Positions 52,587 through 61,923 of a stretch of DNA of 64,000 nucleotides are shown piece after piece. Within the stretch, counting starts at the first letter, position 1. The number at the start of each line of letters is the position of its first letter. The stretch comes from Shiella aurantiaca. Its GTDB lineage: Bacteria; Bacteroidota; Bacteroidia; Cytophagales; Cyclobacteriaceae. A model generated the notes under the pieces. That model searched no databases. It saw only the letters and a program-made list of their open reading frames with translations, and was not told where the DNA came from. A program made the position numbers and the translations under genes. The stretch spans positions 63,507 to 127,506 of the forward strand of contig JAUHJS010000003.1 in NCBI GenBank assembly GCA_030412945.1. The letters are read 5' to 3'.

Positions 52587-53111
52587 TCATTTCTCTCGCA
52601 AATCCCGCATGTTTTTGTTCCATTCTTCCACCCAAGCGGGAAGCGTAGGCGATTGAAGCGTGGGGTCGAATAAATGAAGGATTTCATCGGGTGTTACTAC
52701 ACCCTTTTTCTTTTGCAGAAAGCGCGAACTCACAATGGCCGTAGCGTGGAGTTTCCCTTTTCGGACAAAGCGTTGTTGTAGGTAAATGGCTTTAGCATCC
52801 CAGCCCAACACGGTGGTTTCGATATGAAAGCGCTGAAAGGGTTCAAGCGAACGCTGAAACTGTATCGTCTCCAAGGCAATCACCGGATAGTATCCTCCTT
52901 TATTGAGTTTTTTCCACAGTCCGGTACGTATCATAAGGTCTACGCGTGCCAAATCCATCAGCGAAAAGTATACGCCATTGTTGAGATGCATCAGCACATC
53001 AAGATCAGTAGGCAATACCGTGAAAGGCGTTTGGCAAGGGCCCAAAATAGGCACTGTTTTTCGGAAGCGTGAGATGATGGCTGTCCAGATAAGGCGGAAA
53101 AGTAAATTCAT
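52587..53111 (-). CDS. 4HBT-fold acyl-CoA thioesterase family protein
   Basis: A 174-residue hot-dog-fold protein. The signature PTDLDVLMHLNNGVYFSLMD (residues about 33-52) contains the Asp, His and Asn-Asn of the 4-hydroxybenzoyl-CoA thioesterase/THEM6-like family. The remaining strands IALETIQFQRSL and FHIETTVLGWD fit the fold. Substrate unknown. It is convergent with the gene at 51679 (2 bp gap) and divergent from the SRPBCC protein. Confidence 0.82.
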   Translation of the reverse strand: MNLLFRLIWTAIISRFRKTVPILGPCQTPFTVLPTDLDVLMHLNNGVYFSLMDLARVDLMIRTGLWKKLNKGGYYPVIALETIQFQRSLEPFQRFHIETTVLGWDAKAIYLQQRFVRKGKLHATAIVSSRFLQKKKGVVTPDEILHLFDPTLQSPTLPAWVEEWNKNMRDLREK

Positions 53112-53263
53112 AGGGGCTTGTACGGGGATTGCAGGAAATGGATAGGGGGACAGGGGGAGATTTTCGGATTCAAATTAGTAGCGGTTGAATATAAAGTGTC
53201 AAGATGAGTTGTAAATAAAACCTTAAATTTTGATAACTTGCTATAAACCAACCAAATTATCCA

Positions 53264-54265
53264 ATGAAAACACTCAAAATTATCCTCATGATTGTCGTGG
53301 CTATTGTGCTTATTGGCGCTGTGGCCAGTTTTATTTTACCTACCGAATACACCATCGAGCGTTCGGTAACGATTCAAGCACCAGAGGCACAGGTGAAGAA
53401 AGACGTGCAGTATTTCTCTAATTTCATCCAGTGGAACCCTTGGGCAGATGCTGATACGGCAATGGTCAATACCATTGAAGGAACTGATGGTACTGTAGGC
53501 GCCAAATATTCCTGGGTAGGCAATGATGATGTGGGCGTTGGCTCCATGACCATCACCGCCATCACCGATTCGCGCATCGATATGGATTTGAATTTTGTTA
53601 CCCCTTGGGAAGCCAATGATAAAAACTGGTACAAATGGGAGAAAACCCCTGAGGGCGTAGTGCTTACTTGGGGTATGGGCACCACCATGGCGCGTCCAAT
53701 GAACCTAATGGGTGCTATGATGGAAGGCATGATAGGCGAGAAATATGAAACAGGTCTCAACCGTGTAAAAGAACGGGCAGAAGCTGCTTCGAAGCAAACC
53801 AATTTCCGCGGCTTCGAGGTGAAGGAAATGACCATGTCACCCCGCAGTTATATTGTAAAGAAAGATACTGTAGGGTTTGATGCCATGCAGGCCTTTATGG
53901 GTGAACATTTTGGTGCCATCTTTGGCGCTTTGGGAAAGAAAAAGATAGAGGCCATCGGAGCTCCTTCTGCTATCTATTATATGTGGGATGAAGCCAATAT
54001 GCGTACCGTAGTGGCAATAGGTGCTCCAGTAGCATCTGGTGGCAGCTTGCCCGGATATGAAAGTGTGCCTGTAGAAGGCAAGGCTTTGCACATTGCCTAT
54101 TATGGCGATTATGCAGGAAGTGCCGAGGCTCACTATGCCATGGACGATTACTTGGTAAGCCGTGGGGCAGAATCTACCTTAGTGATTGAAGAATACGTGA
54201 CTGACCCGGGTGCCGAACCCGATACAGCCAAATGGCTCACGAATATTTACTATTTGGTAAAATAA
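53264..54265 (+). CDS. membrane-anchored SRPBCC plus GyrI-like domain protein
   Basis: A 333-residue protein with an N-terminal hydrophobic anchor (about 4-24). An SRPBCC/START-like domain at about 30-165 (YTIERSVTIQAPEAQV, FSNFIQWNPWADAD) is followed by a GyrI-like effector-binding domain at about 178-330 (GFEVKEMTMSPRSYIVKK, VPVEGKALHIAYYGDY). Both folds bind small hydrophobic ligands. The combination is common in Bacteroidota, but its physiological ligand is not known. It is transcribed alone and ends at a bidirectional terminator shared with the phosphatase gene. Confidence 0.85.
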   Translation: MKTLKIILMIVVAIVLIGAVASFILPTEYTIERSVTIQAPEAQVKKDVQYFSNFIQWNPWADADTAMVNTIEGTDGTVGAKYSWVGNDDVGVGSMTITAITDSRIDMDLNFVTPWEANDKNWYKWEKTPEGVVLTWGMGTTMARPMNLMGAMMEGMIGEKYETGLNRVKERAEAASKQTNFRGFEVKEMTMSPRSYIVKKDTVGFDAMQAFMGEHFGAIFGALGKKKIEAIGAPSAIYYMWDEANMRTVVAIGAPVASGGSLPGYESVPVEGKALHIAYYGDYAGSAEAHYAMDDYLVSRGAESTLVIEEYVTDPGAEPDTAKWLTNIYYLVK

Positions 54266-54270
54266 CAACG

Positions 54271-54297
54271 AAAAGGGCTTAAAAAGCCCTTTTTTAG
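54271..54297. terminator. bidirectional terminator
   Basis: AAAAGGGCTT (54271-54280) pairs with AAGCCCTTTT (54284-54293), loop AAA, with flanking A- and T-runs. It serves the gene ending at 54265 and overlaps the stop codon of the convergent phosphatase. Confidence 0.8.
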
Positions 54298-54800
54298 TAT
54301 TGTAAGATATCTAAACTGATGCTTCCACTTCGGTGGATTTTCACAACAAAAAGGTTGTCGTACTCGGTATCATAGATTTCTTGTACACGCTCTTCGCCCA
54401 GCAAGGCATTGACAAAAGCCGGAATGGTATTGGAGTGCCCCGATACCACATAGCATTTGCCAAATTCGGTACGCAGGCGTCTGGCTAAGGACTCTTGCTC
54501 CGGAAAGGTGTATAAGTTAAGTCCTAAGCTTTTCTGCTCGGCCAAAAAGGCCAAGGTCTGGCGGGTACGCTTTAGGTCGGTGCTGTACAAGCTATCAATC
54601 GCCACTTTTTTCAGCATCTTGGCTAGTCGCTCCGCCCTTTGCACGCCCAAATCGGAGAGGTTGGGGTCAGGAGTGGATTCCAGCTTCTTTTCGGCATGTC
54701 GGGTCAGGTAAATGGTCACAAAGTCATTGGGTGAAGACTGAGCCAAAGCCCCAAGGCTTGCTGAAAGCAGCAAGAAAAAAGCAAGTAAAAGTGTTCTCAT
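54294..54800 (-). CDS. exported histidine phosphatase family protein
   Basis: A 168-residue protein with a signal peptide (about 1-20) and a small branch-1 histidine phosphatase domain. The phosphohistidine is in LTRHAEKK (about residue 35); SDLGVQRAERLAK, YSTDLKRTRQT and the second catalytic histidine in VVSGHSNT complete the site. The export signal distinguishes it from cytoplasmic SixA or phosphoglycerate mutases and suggests periplasmic phosphate-ester cleavage. It follows the pirin gene by 9 bp on the same strand. Confidence 0.85.
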   Translation of the reverse strand: MRTLLLAFFLLLSASLGALAQSSPNDFVTIYLTRHAEKKLESTPDPNLSDLGVQRAERLAKMLKKVAIDSLYSTDLKRTRQTLAFLAEQKSLGLNLYTFPEQESLARRLRTEFGKCYVVSGHSNTIPAFVNALLGEERVQEIYDTEYDNLFVVKIHRSGSISLDILQY

Positions 54801-54809
54801 GGTATGGGT

Positions 54810-55700
54810 TTATGATTTGAATCCTTTGGGAATATCAGGGCTGGGAATATAGCCCGTTTCATTCGGTACTTCGGGGAAGCGATGATTTTGCCAATCGTCT
54901 ACTGCTTTTTCAATGAGGGCCATTTCGGTGCTGACGAAGTTCCAGAAAATGTGGCGCTTCTCAGGAAAGGGTTCGCCTCCGAAAATGAGCAAATGGCTTC
55001 CTGCCGCCACTTGTATCTGGCAAGCTTCCTTACTTTTAGCAATCAGCATATTGCCTTTTCCTACGGTGTCCTCGCAAGCGGTGATACTTCCTTCGATTAC
55101 ACAAATCCCCACTTCGCCAAAGAGGCCATCGGCTGAAAACTCTCCGGCTGCATCCGCCTTTACTTCCAGCATATACAAGGGCGAATGTACGGGCACGGGT
55201 GATTGATGCTCGAAAGCAGTACCCGCTACCAAGGTGAAGTGCAGTCCGTTTTTGCGCCATTGAGGCAGTTCAGCCGCTCCCACATGATGAAAGGAAGGTT
55301 CAATATGTTCTTTATGCTTAGGTAACGCCACCCAAATCTGAAAACCATGCATGCGATGGGTGTTGCCCTTGCGCATATCTTGTGGTGTACGTTCCGTATG
55401 GGTTACACCTTTTCCGGCTGTCATCCAGTTAACCGAACCTGCCTCAATGCGTTGCACAGTCCCTACGCTATCGCGATGCTCCACTGCCCCTTCAAACAAA
55501 TAGGTAAGAGTACTCAAGCCAATATGCGGATGCGGGTCGATATCCAGATAATGTCCATCGCGGATTTCCGAAGGCCCCATGTGGTCGATAAAAATGAATG
55601 GCCCTACCATGCGTTTCTCCCGAAAGGGGAGTAGGCGGCCCACTAAGAAATCGCCAATATCACGGCTTCGCTCTTCAATGATAAGTCCTGTGTTCGACAT
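54810..55700 (-). CDS. pirin-family bicupin protein
   Basis: A 296-residue pirin. The first cupin has the metal ligands in DPHPHIGLSTLTYLFEG (two His) and GKGVTHTE (His and Glu), the intact iron-binding set. Some pirins have quercetin 2,3-dioxygenase activity or act as redox-sensitive regulators, but the role here is unknown. It heads a two-gene unit with the phosphatase. Confidence 0.9.
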   Translation of the reverse strand: MSNTGLIIEERSRDIGDFLVGRLLPFREKRMVGPFIFIDHMGPSEIRDGHYLDIDPHPHIGLSTLTYLFEGAVEHRDSVGTVQRIEAGSVNWMTAGKGVTHTERTPQDMRKGNTHRMHGFQIWVALPKHKEHIEPSFHHVGAAELPQWRKNGLHFTLVAGTAFEHQSPVPVHSPLYMLEVKADAAGEFSADGLFGEVGICVIEGSITACEDTVGKGNMLIAKSKEACQIQVAAGSHLLIFGGEPFPEKRHIFWNFVSTEMALIEKAVDDWQNHRFPEVPNETGYIPSPDIPKGFKS

Positions 55701-55822
55701 GCTGAAATCTTTTTTCTAAGGTACACAATGTGCCTTTGGGCAACAAACCTTATTTGTAAAATGAATAGGAACAACTGATGGTAAAAATCAATAACTTAGC
55801 CATGTATTAAACCTTTCGGAAT

Positions 55823-56362
55823 ATGATGAAGAAAATACTTTGGGGTGTAGCTATCATAGTTGTGGCTATGCTCGCCTATGTGGGATACATTATGATGACC
55901 ACCCGCAACCACAGTCCGGCTGCTGTGGCTACTCAGATGATGGGAGCCGATACCATTAAAGTGAGCTATTGCCGCCCTTTCAAAAAAGGACGTGTGATTT
56001 TTGGAGACGAAGCTTCCGAAGCCTTACAGCCGTATGGCAAATATTGGCGATTGGGTGCCAATGAAGCTACGGAAATTACCTTTCCTAAGGCGGTAAGTTT
56101 CGCGGGTGAAGCAGTGGCAGCTGGTACTTACCGCATGTATGCCGTACCCGGAGCCAATAATTTTGAGGTGGTATTGAACAGCGAACTCGGGCAGTGGGGC
56201 TATTACGAACCTAAGGAAGACCTAGATGTAGTGCGTGTAAAAGTACCTGTAGAACAAATTCCTGAAAAAGAACAGTTTGAGATTTTGTTCAGTCAAGATA
56301 GCGTGCAAACCTATATGCATTTTGATTGGGATCAAACCCGTGTAACGGTACCGATTCAGTAA
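55823..56362 (+). CDS. DUF2911 family membrane-anchored protein
   Basis: A 179-residue protein with an N-terminal membrane anchor or uncleaved signal (about 5-26). The DUF2911 core follows: IKVSYCRPFKKGRVIFGD, YGKYWRLGANEATEI, AGTYRMYAVPG and WGYYEPKEDLDVVRV. The family is abundant in Bacteroidota with no established function. The ATG at 55826 is equally possible. It is transcribed alone and followed by a clear terminator. Confidence 0.85.
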   Translation: MMKKILWGVAIIVVAMLAYVGYIMMTTRNHSPAAVATQMMGADTIKVSYCRPFKKGRVIFGDEASEALQPYGKYWRLGANEATEITFPKAVSFAGEAVAAGTYRMYAVPGANNFEVVLNSELGQWGYYEPKEDLDVVRVKVPVEQIPEKEQFEILFSQDSVQTYMHFDWDQTRVTVPIQ

Positions 56363-56378
56363 TTAACAAATAGAATTC

Positions 56379-56401
56379 AGGGTGCTTTCGCACCCTTTTT
56401 T
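56379..56401. terminator. terminator between DUF2911 and DUF2452 genes
   Basis: AGGGTGC (56379-56385) pairs with GCACCCT (56390-56396), TTTC loop, followed by a T-run. It serves the plus-strand gene ending at 56362 and touches the stop of the convergent gene. Confidence 0.8.
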
Positions 56402-56837
56402 ATTCTCCTTTTGCCAAGATTTCCCAGGTATGGTCGGCCAAAAGCTTTACGGTGGCCACAAAATGCCGATTGCCTTGGCTGCGGCCCCATTCGTGCGGGC
56501 CTATCATGCTCACAAACCAGCCACCTTCATCTTTTTCGTAGAGATGATAAATATGGCCCACAAAGGGTTCAAAGCCTAGATCGGCTTGGTAGATTTTGTA
56601 GGAAAAATCAGCCCGCTCCTGAATGGCTCGCGCTTGCTGGGCCAGGAGCTCAATTTGCTTCTGGATTTGGCGGAGCTGCATATCGGTTTGCTGCTCCATG
56701 GCGGTAAGGGCACGGCTTTTTATCTTGCCACGGTCTTCGGGTTTTACCAAACTTCCACCCACATGGTGTGCATAAGGCAATAAGCCGGGATTTTCCGCTA
56801 CTTTGTCTTTATCAATCGGATTTACAAAATCTTCCAT
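56400..56837 (-). CDS. DUF2452 family protein
   Basis: A 145-residue protein matching DUF2452: N-terminal FVNPIDKDKVAENPGLLPYAH, a middle coiled coil (about 45-75, LRQIQKQIELLAQQARAI), and a C-terminal half with GHIYHLYEKDEGGWFVSMIGP. The function is unknown; the family is largely confined to Bacteroidota. It lies 31 bp downstream of the small zinc-ribbon gene on the same strand, so they probably share a transcript. Confidence 0.85.
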   Translation of the reverse strand: MEDFVNPIDKDKVAENPGLLPYAHHVGGSLVKPEDRGKIKSRALTAMEQQTDMQLRQIQKQIELLAQQARAIQERADFSYKIYQADLGFEPFVGHIYHLYEKDEGGWFVSMIGPHEWGRSQGNRHFVATVKLLADHTWEILAKGE

Positions 56838-56868
56838 TGTAGTACCTAACTGTGAAATGGGCGCTTTG

Positions 56869-57024
56869 TTACAAAATTAAATACAAGATCATAACGAGCA
56901 AAAGTAGAATGGCCGTAAAGGTAATCCACTTGGGCTGGGTAGGGAACTCAAAGCTGCAAATAGGGCATACTTTGGCTTTCTCATCTATCATCATGGCGCA
57001 GCTGGGGCATTCTTTCTTTTTCAT
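56869..57024 (-). CDS. small zinc-ribbon membrane protein
   Basis: A 51-residue gene (ATG at 57024, stop at 56869). The first half has two CxxC knuckles, ECPSC and VCPIC, ten residues apart, typical of a rubredoxin-like zinc ribbon. The second half is one hydrophobic helix (WITFTAILLLLVMILYLIL). Similar tiny zinc-ribbon anchors recur in Bacteroidota without known function. The coding reading is supported by the intact motif pair and by its place directly upstream of the DUF2452 gene on the same strand. Confidence 0.75.
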   Translation of the reverse strand: MKKKECPSCAMMIDEKAKVCPICSFEFPTQPKWITFTAILLLLVMILYLIL

Positions 57025-57295
57025 ATTAGGGTTGGGTTTTGGCTTCGAGCTTTTTGTTCAAATATTGGCTTTATTACAAGTTTTGCCAATTAAAGAGGTT
57101 CTTTTTGTTTTTGCGCTTCATGTGGGCTATTTTACAAAATATTAGCGGGAGGTAGCAGACTCTTATTGAAATAATTTTAGAAGCGACCTCTACAAAATTG
57201 TGAAATTTAACTCTCTCCCATAAATACTTAGGTTGTGGTAACTATTGCTTGATTTGTGGTGTTACCTTCACACATTATCGACCTTAATCGTAACT

Positions 57296-57859
57296 ATGCA
57301 GCTCAGTACCGATGTTTCCGCGCCCCTCTTTCATTTGAAAGATATTTACGGAAGAATGATTGACTTACAAACCTATGCCGACAAACGGGTGTTTATCGGT
57401 TTTTTCCGCCATGCAGGTTGCCCTTTCTGCAATTTGCGTGTGCATGCCCTTACCAAAGAACATGAGCGGTTGAAAGCCAAGGGTTTGGAAATGATTTTCT
57501 TTTTCGAATCCAAAGAAAATGTCCTTCTCCGAAGCACCTTCCATCAAGAGGTTTCACCCATCCCTTTAATTTCCGACCCTGAAAAGAAAATGTATGCGGC
57601 CTATGGCTTGGAACCTTCGGCTCGTATTGCCACGGTTAGTCACCTAAGCAGCTTTGTACAAACGGCCTTTAAAGCCCGTAAAGCGGGAGTGCCTATGCAC
57701 ATGATGGCCGATGGCGAATCGATAAATACCATTCCCGCAGAATTTTTAATTGATAAAGGTTTGGTAGTGAAAAAGGTGCATTACGCCAAAGGTCTCAACG
57801 ACCGCTTAGACATTGACTTGATTCATGCTTTTGCAAATGATGGACGCACCACATTATAA
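57296..57859 (+). CDS. peroxiredoxin-like (AhpC/TSA) protein with CPFC motif
   Basis: 187 residues from the ATG at 57296; an in-frame start at 57245 would add 17 unconserved residues. Thioredoxin-fold AhpC/TSA-like protein with redox motif CPFC in FRHAGCPFCNLRVH (about residues 39-42) and the later PLISDPEKKMYAAYGLE segment typical of peroxiredoxin-like proteins. It may reduce peroxides or disulfides in the cytoplasm. It is convergent with the photolyase operon (10 bp gap). Confidence 0.85.
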   Translation: MQLSTDVSAPLFHLKDIYGRMIDLQTYADKRVFIGFFRHAGCPFCNLRVHALTKEHERLKAKGLEMIFFFESKENVLLRSTFHQEVSPIPLISDPEKKMYAAYGLEPSARIATVSHLSSFVQTAFKARKAGVPMHMMADGESINTIPAEFLIDKGLVVKKVHYAKGLNDRLDIDLIHAFANDGRTTL

Positions 57860-57869
57860 ATTGAAGGCC

Positions 57870-59348
57870 TTATTGAAGAGTAGTCAGATAGTTTTCGGCT
57901 CGCTCCAGTAAGGCTTTTCTTTTTGCTTCCGGCATTTTATCAAAAGTGCGTACCAACATACCGAGTCTGGGGTTTTGCAGGAAAAAATCCCTTTTGGTGT
58001 GCATAAAGCGCCAAAAGAGAGCATCCCATACCTCTTGCCATTCGCCTTTGGGATAATCGCTCATCTTCATCAAATAGTTACTTCCGCTGATATAGGGTTT
58101 GGTAGCAAATAGGCCACCATCGGCAAATTGACTCATTCCGTACACATTGGGCACCATCACCCAGTCGTACGAATCGATAAAGAGTTCCATAAACCAGCGG
58201 TAGACCTCATCGGGGTCGAATTCGCAGAGCAGCATAAAATTGCCCAGCACCATAAGGCGCTCGATATGATGGCAATAGCCCGTTTTTAGCACTTTTTTGA
58301 TGGTATTATCAATGGGCAAAATGCCTGTGTTGCCCGTGTAAAAGCTCTGTGGAATTTTTCGGTAAAATCCCCAGAAATTGAGTGTACGACTATAGCTGCC
58401 TTTGGCCTCATACATCCCTCGAACAAATTCGCGCCAACCAATGATTTGGCGAATAAATCCTTCTATTGAATTCAAAGGTATGTTTCGCTCATTCCCAACT
58501 TGCAGGGCACGTTCCACTACATATTGAGGCGTGAGCAGTCCGGTATTAAGTAAGGGACTTAGAATGCTATGGTGCAATACATTTTCCTTCTGTACAATCG
58601 CATCTTCATAAGGCCCAAAATCAAAGAATCGGTTGTGTAAAAAATCGTTCAAAGCCTTGTGAGCTTCCTCAAAGCTGGTAGGGTACAGACTGTGTGTGTC
58701 CAGCATTCCCGGGGTGTCTGGAAAGTATTGGTTTACATACTCGCAGGCTTCTTGGTAATAATAGGAGGTGAAATGCGGTATCCTGGGCGGATGCGCTTTC
58801 TGCGGATAGCGCTTTCGATTATCGGCATCGTAGGTCCATTGTCCACCCAGTGGCTGCTCTTTTACATCAATGAGTATTTTACCCTCTTTGCGCTGTTGAA
58901 TGTAGAAGTCGGTTTGAAAGAAGCGCTTGCGGCTTGGGTGAAAATAGGTTTTCAGGGCATTGGTACTCAGCCGGAAGCTTGGGTTGTCACCCATTTGATA
59001 GGTAAGCTGATGGGCTTTGGCGCCCTCTCGGATGCGCTTTTCCAGCCAATTATCCACGGGGTCCAGAAACTGCACGTGCGTAAAGCCTTGAGCCGAAAGC
59101 CAAGGGAGCAATTTCCGGATGTCGGAGTATTCGTGTGGCGCATCGAGGTAATGGACTTCATATCCCTGCTGAAGCAGGTAATCGGCATAAAACTTCATGC
59201 TGGCCCGGTGAAAAGCCAGCTTCTGTTTGTGAAACGCGTATTGCCGAAAGAAGAGGAATTCTTCTATCAGAAAAACCAGGGTATTGGGTAAAATATGTTC
59301 CGTATTTTCCAGCAATTGGTGTGGAAAAATCAAATAGGCTGCTTTCAT
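57870..59348 (-). CDS. photolyase/cryptochrome of the FeS-BCP group lacking the usual cluster ligands
   Basis: 492 residues from the ATG at 59348, which overlaps the DUF2256 stop (ATGA). An N-terminal antenna-type domain ([10 protein letters not shown]) is followed by the FAD-binding helical domain with the group hallmarks [39 protein letters not shown] and [12 protein letters not shown]. This matches bacterial cryptochrome/6-4 photolyases (PhrB/CryB type), which repair UV lesions with blue light. Typical members follow MSDY with a CxxC and a third Cys in a ~20-residue loop holding a 4Fe-4S cluster. Here the loop is shortened and reads [18 protein letters not shown] (residues about 429-446), so those ligands are absent. 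It is the last gene of the light-repair operon. Confidence 0.85.
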   Translation of the reverse strand: MKAAYLIFPHQLLENTEHILPNTLVFLIEEFLFFRQYAFHKQKLAFHRASMKFYADYLLQQGYEVHYLDAPHEYSDIRKLLPWLSAQGFTHVQFLDPVDNWLEKRIREGAKAHQLTYQMGDNPSFRLSTNALKTYFHPSRKRFFQTDFYIQQRKEGKILIDVKEQPLGGQWTYDADNRKRYPQKAHPPRIPHFTSYYYQEACEYVNQYFPDTPGMLDTHSLYPTSFEEAHKALNDFLHNRFFDFGPYEDAIVQKENVLHHSILSPLLNTGLLTPQYVVERALQVGNERNIPLNSIEGFIRQIIGWREFVRGMYEAKGSYSRTLNFWGFYRKIPQSFYTGNTGILPIDNTIKKVLKTGYCHHIERLMVLGNFMLLCEFDPDEVYRWFMELFIDSYDWVMVPNVYGMSQFADGGLFATKPYISGSNYLMKMSDYPKGEWQEVWDALFWRFMHTKRDFFLQNPRLGMLVRTFDKMPEAKRKALLERAENYLTTLQ

Positions 59349-59521
59349 ATACTTTTCTTGTTTCTGCGACAGCGTTCGCTGCAATATTTAACTTCCTCCC
59401 ATACTTTTTCCCATTTTTTGCGCCAGGTAAATGGGAGGCCACAGTGCACACAGATTTTCTCAGGCAGATGTTGTTTTTTCACGTTTCGCTTACTTTTTGT
59501 TTTTAGGTTTCGGTCGAACAT
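59345..59521 (-). CDS. DUF2256 small zinc-binding protein
   Basis: About 58 residues from the ATG at 59521 (or 45 from a GTG at 59482). Signature [19 protein letters not shown] then [13 protein letters not shown]: four cysteines in CxxC and CxxxC pairs, the complete DUF2256 motif. The start overlaps the end of the upstream photolyase gene, and the stop overlaps the start of the downstream photolyase gene (ATGA). DUF2256 genes commonly accompany cryptochrome/photolyase genes, and their function is unknown. Confidence 0.85.
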   Translation of the reverse strand: MFDRNLKTKSKRNVKKQHLPEKICVHCGLPFTWRKKWEKVWEEVKYCSERCRRNKKSI

Positions 59522-60956
59522 GGCGGCTAAGGATACGCCCTCCTTCGCGCGCTACGAGTGGGTCTTTGCGCAGCGACCAAATACGCACCTTGGCTTTTTG
59601 TGCTTCCCTTTCCGCATCTACTATCGGCAGTGGATAGTCTTTTCCGGGTACGAAAGCATGCCATTCTTGCTCCAGTGAGGAGATTTTCCACGGTTCGTGA
59701 AACAGGGGTGCAGGCAAGTGGGCCAGTTCCGGTACCCATTTTTTTATAAAAACGCCTTCCGTATCATGATCCAGCGATTGTTTCACCGGATTGTACATAC
59801 GCACGGTATTGATACCGGTGGTTCCGGCCTGCATTTGGAATTGGGTATAATGTATGCCGGGTTCATAGTCTAAAAAGAGCTGAGCCAGATGGTATACACC
59901 CAAGCGCCAATCGATAGACAAGTGATGGCAAAGAAAGGATACCAGCATAGCGCGCATTCTAAAATTTATCCATCCTGTTTGATTTAGGCAACGCATATTG
60001 GCATCCACCATGGGAAAGCCGGTGCGGCCCTCTTTCCATGCATTTAGCTTTTCTGGATTGTTTTCATACTCCAGTTTTTCATAGCCTCGGTTGATACATT
60101 CCGTTTCATAGCGGCATTCATTCTCAAACTTTTGGATAAAATGACAATGCCACTTGAGCCGCGTAAGCATGGCGGTGAATGGACGCGCTTTGCCGGATAT
60201 CTTAGTAAAAGGCTTCACCCATCGATACGCTTGTCGAACGGAAAGATTGCCCCAAGCGAGGTAAGGAGAGAGTCTCGAACAGGCTTTGCGACTACCTTCG
60301 GGTTTGGATATTTGCTTCATGTACTGTAGGCCTCTTGCTTCGGTGAACGACCGTAAATAACGCCAGCCTTGGCTTTCACCGGGTTTTTGAAAGGTGTCGG
60401 GGTAGGTTTTTAACTCATTCTCAAAACTGGGATTCAAATCAAAGGGTGGATGGATTAGTATCGAATCCGAACTGAACGTGTTTTCAATGAGCGCTTGATG
60501 CATGAAGACATACCAATGTTTGTCCCAATTTTCCCGGTTTTTATTTCCTCTCAATATGCCATCGCGCTGCGATTCGTGCCAAATTACCTGATGGGCATCA
60601 CACCAAGCTTTTACTTGCTTATCGCGAAGCCAGGTACGGGCCGTACCACTTTCGCGATGGCTGAATAATTCCTTGATTTCAAAATCCTTGTGTAGGTACT
60701 CCAACCAAGGAAGGATTTCGGTTTGCTGTATGTACAATTGGCGCTTGTGTGTGGCAAGTTTAGCTTGCATTTCCAGAAGGGAATGGTACACAAACTGTCC
60801 ATGACGCGGGCTATAGTCGGGTGCTTCGAGCAAAGAAGGCTCAAACAGATAGAAAATAAGGTATGGCAAACCACTGGCCTCGGCACGTGCCAAAGGTTCA
60901 TGATCTTGCGTGCGTAAATCACGCTTAAGCCAAACTAGATTAATAGGGGTTCGCAC
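59490..60956 (-). CDS. phr: deoxyribodipyrimidine photolyase/cryptochrome
   Basis: A 488-residue photolyase. The N-terminal Rossmann antenna domain opens with [17 protein letters not shown] (residues 6-22). The FAD domain shows [46 protein letters not shown] split across the core, and [15 protein letters not shown]. The WMHNRxR-type motif is present as WINFRMRA, where family members bind FAD. It should split UV dimers in DNA using blue light, or act as a cryptochrome. It overlaps DUF2256 and follows the membrane gene by 41 bp, forming a four-gene operon. Confidence 0.88.
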   Translation of the reverse strand: MRTPINLVWLKRDLRTQDHEPLARAEASGLPYLIFYLFEPSLLEAPDYSPRHGQFVYHSLLEMQAKLATHKRQLYIQQTEILPWLEYLHKDFEIKELFSHRESGTARTWLRDKQVKAWCDAHQVIWHESQRDGILRGNKNRENWDKHWYVFMHQALIENTFSSDSILIHPPFDLNPSFENELKTYPDTFQKPGESQGWRYLRSFTEARGLQYMKQISKPEGSRKACSRLSPYLAWGNLSVRQAYRWVKPFTKISGKARPFTAMLTRLKWHCHFIQKFENECRYETECINRGYEKLEYENNPEKLNAWKEGRTGFPMVDANMRCLNQTGWINFRMRAMLVSFLCHHLSIDWRLGVYHLAQLFLDYEPGIHYTQFQMQAGTTGINTVRMYNPVKQSLDHDTEGVFIKKWVPELAHLPAPLFHEPWKISSLEQEWHAFVPGKDYPLPIVDAEREAQKAKVRIWSLRKDPLVAREGGRILSRHVRPKPKNKK

Positions 60957-60997
60957 CCACCGAAAACCCTAGCCATAAGGGAATGTTTGATGGATAA

Positions 60998-61711
60998 CTA
61001 GGTATTTTGACTTCTCGAAAGTGGTGTTTGGTGGTCGATAAGGCATACTAAAGCTCCTTTGAAAAAGCACCATGCGCTGATACTCATGGCTACGTGGCTG
61101 ATATCAAAGTGATTAAACCATATGCTCAAGGCGAGTTTCTGCATAAAAACAGCCGCTGCCATAGCGGAAAAACCGACTCCTGCCAGTATCCATAGGCTGG
61201 CCTTGCTTCGGGTCTTTATCCAGATATAAAAATGAAAGCTGGCCACCACTACCAAAAGCCCGTAGGCACTATGTACTTCTACATAAAAGAAATCGAGGGT
61301 GGAAAAGGTAATGCCTACAAAAAGAAAAAACTCGATAAGGTTTATCCATTTGAACACCTGTGCGGTGCGCTGCGATATAAGTGGCTTGGCATATTCTATA
61401 GAGGCGCGCTCTATCAAAGTAATGGAAAGCATGCTAACCAACCAGCCAGGAAGCTTCCAAGGGGAGACTTCCCACCCTGAAGGGAATGGAAATGCATAAA
61501 GAAAACCATGACCTACTAGACCACCCAATGCTGTGGCCAAACCCATACTCATGAAAAAGTAACGGAAATAGGTGCCTATCTTACTTGACTGCGACCCCCT
61601 TGTAAGACGAAAATAAGCGTAAAAACATACCAAGGAAATCAGTAAATCGGTAAGGGTAGTAACAGGTTCATCAATGCGGATTCCTAAAAAATACAGACTG
61701 GGCTGATTCAT
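60998..61711 (-). CDS. seven-helix integral membrane protein (DUF6962-like)
   Basis: 237 residues from the ATG at 61711; an in-frame start at 61765 adds 18 residues. About seven hydrophobic helices are visible. Conserved-looking polar residues lie within them: D in RIDEPVTTLTD, GHGF near residue 70, H in EVHSAYG, and HFDISHVAM near the end. This pattern is loosely reminiscent of ceramidase-like CREST membrane hydrolases, but I cannot assign an activity. It is the first gene of the operon containing two photolyases and DUF2256, so a link to light or UV stress is likely from context. Confidence 0.65.
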   Translation of the reverse strand: MNQPSLYFLGIRIDEPVTTLTDLLISLVCFYAYFRLTRGSQSSKIGTYFRYFFMSMGLATALGGLVGHGFLYAFPFPSGWEVSPWKLPGWLVSMLSITLIERASIEYAKPLISQRTAQVFKWINLIEFFLFVGITFSTLDFFYVEVHSAYGLLVVVASFHFYIWIKTRSKASLWILAGVGFSAMAAAVFMQKLALSIWFNHFDISHVAMSISAWCFFKGALVCLIDHQTPLSRSQNT

Positions 61712-61868
61712 ATTACCTAAGAAAAAATCCCTTTGAACGATAAATCCTACGTAGTCGACAAGCAAAGGTTACTTATGTGCCTTGAAAATGAAATTCCAAC
61801 TAGTACGGAATGTCATGCGTTCGATTTAAACAAAATTTAGCCAATTAACATACATAGCCAATTTTATA

Positions 61869-61900
61869 CTTGAATATTTCAATTTCAGATAGTATTTTTG
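61869..61900 (+). promoter_or_regulatory. promoter of the lipoprotein gene
   Basis: CTTG (61869-61872), 20 bases, TATTTTTG (61893-61900). Transcription would start near 61907, which places an in-frame upstream start (61870) inside the promoter and supports the ATG at 61924. Confidence 0.65.
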
Positions 61901-61923
61901 ATATATCGTTCAAATTAAAAATT

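Noticed and set aside
61790-61830. Third copy of the palindromic repeat (shares ATTCCAACTAG)
   Set aside because: Similarity stops after about 11 bases and there is no matching right arm.
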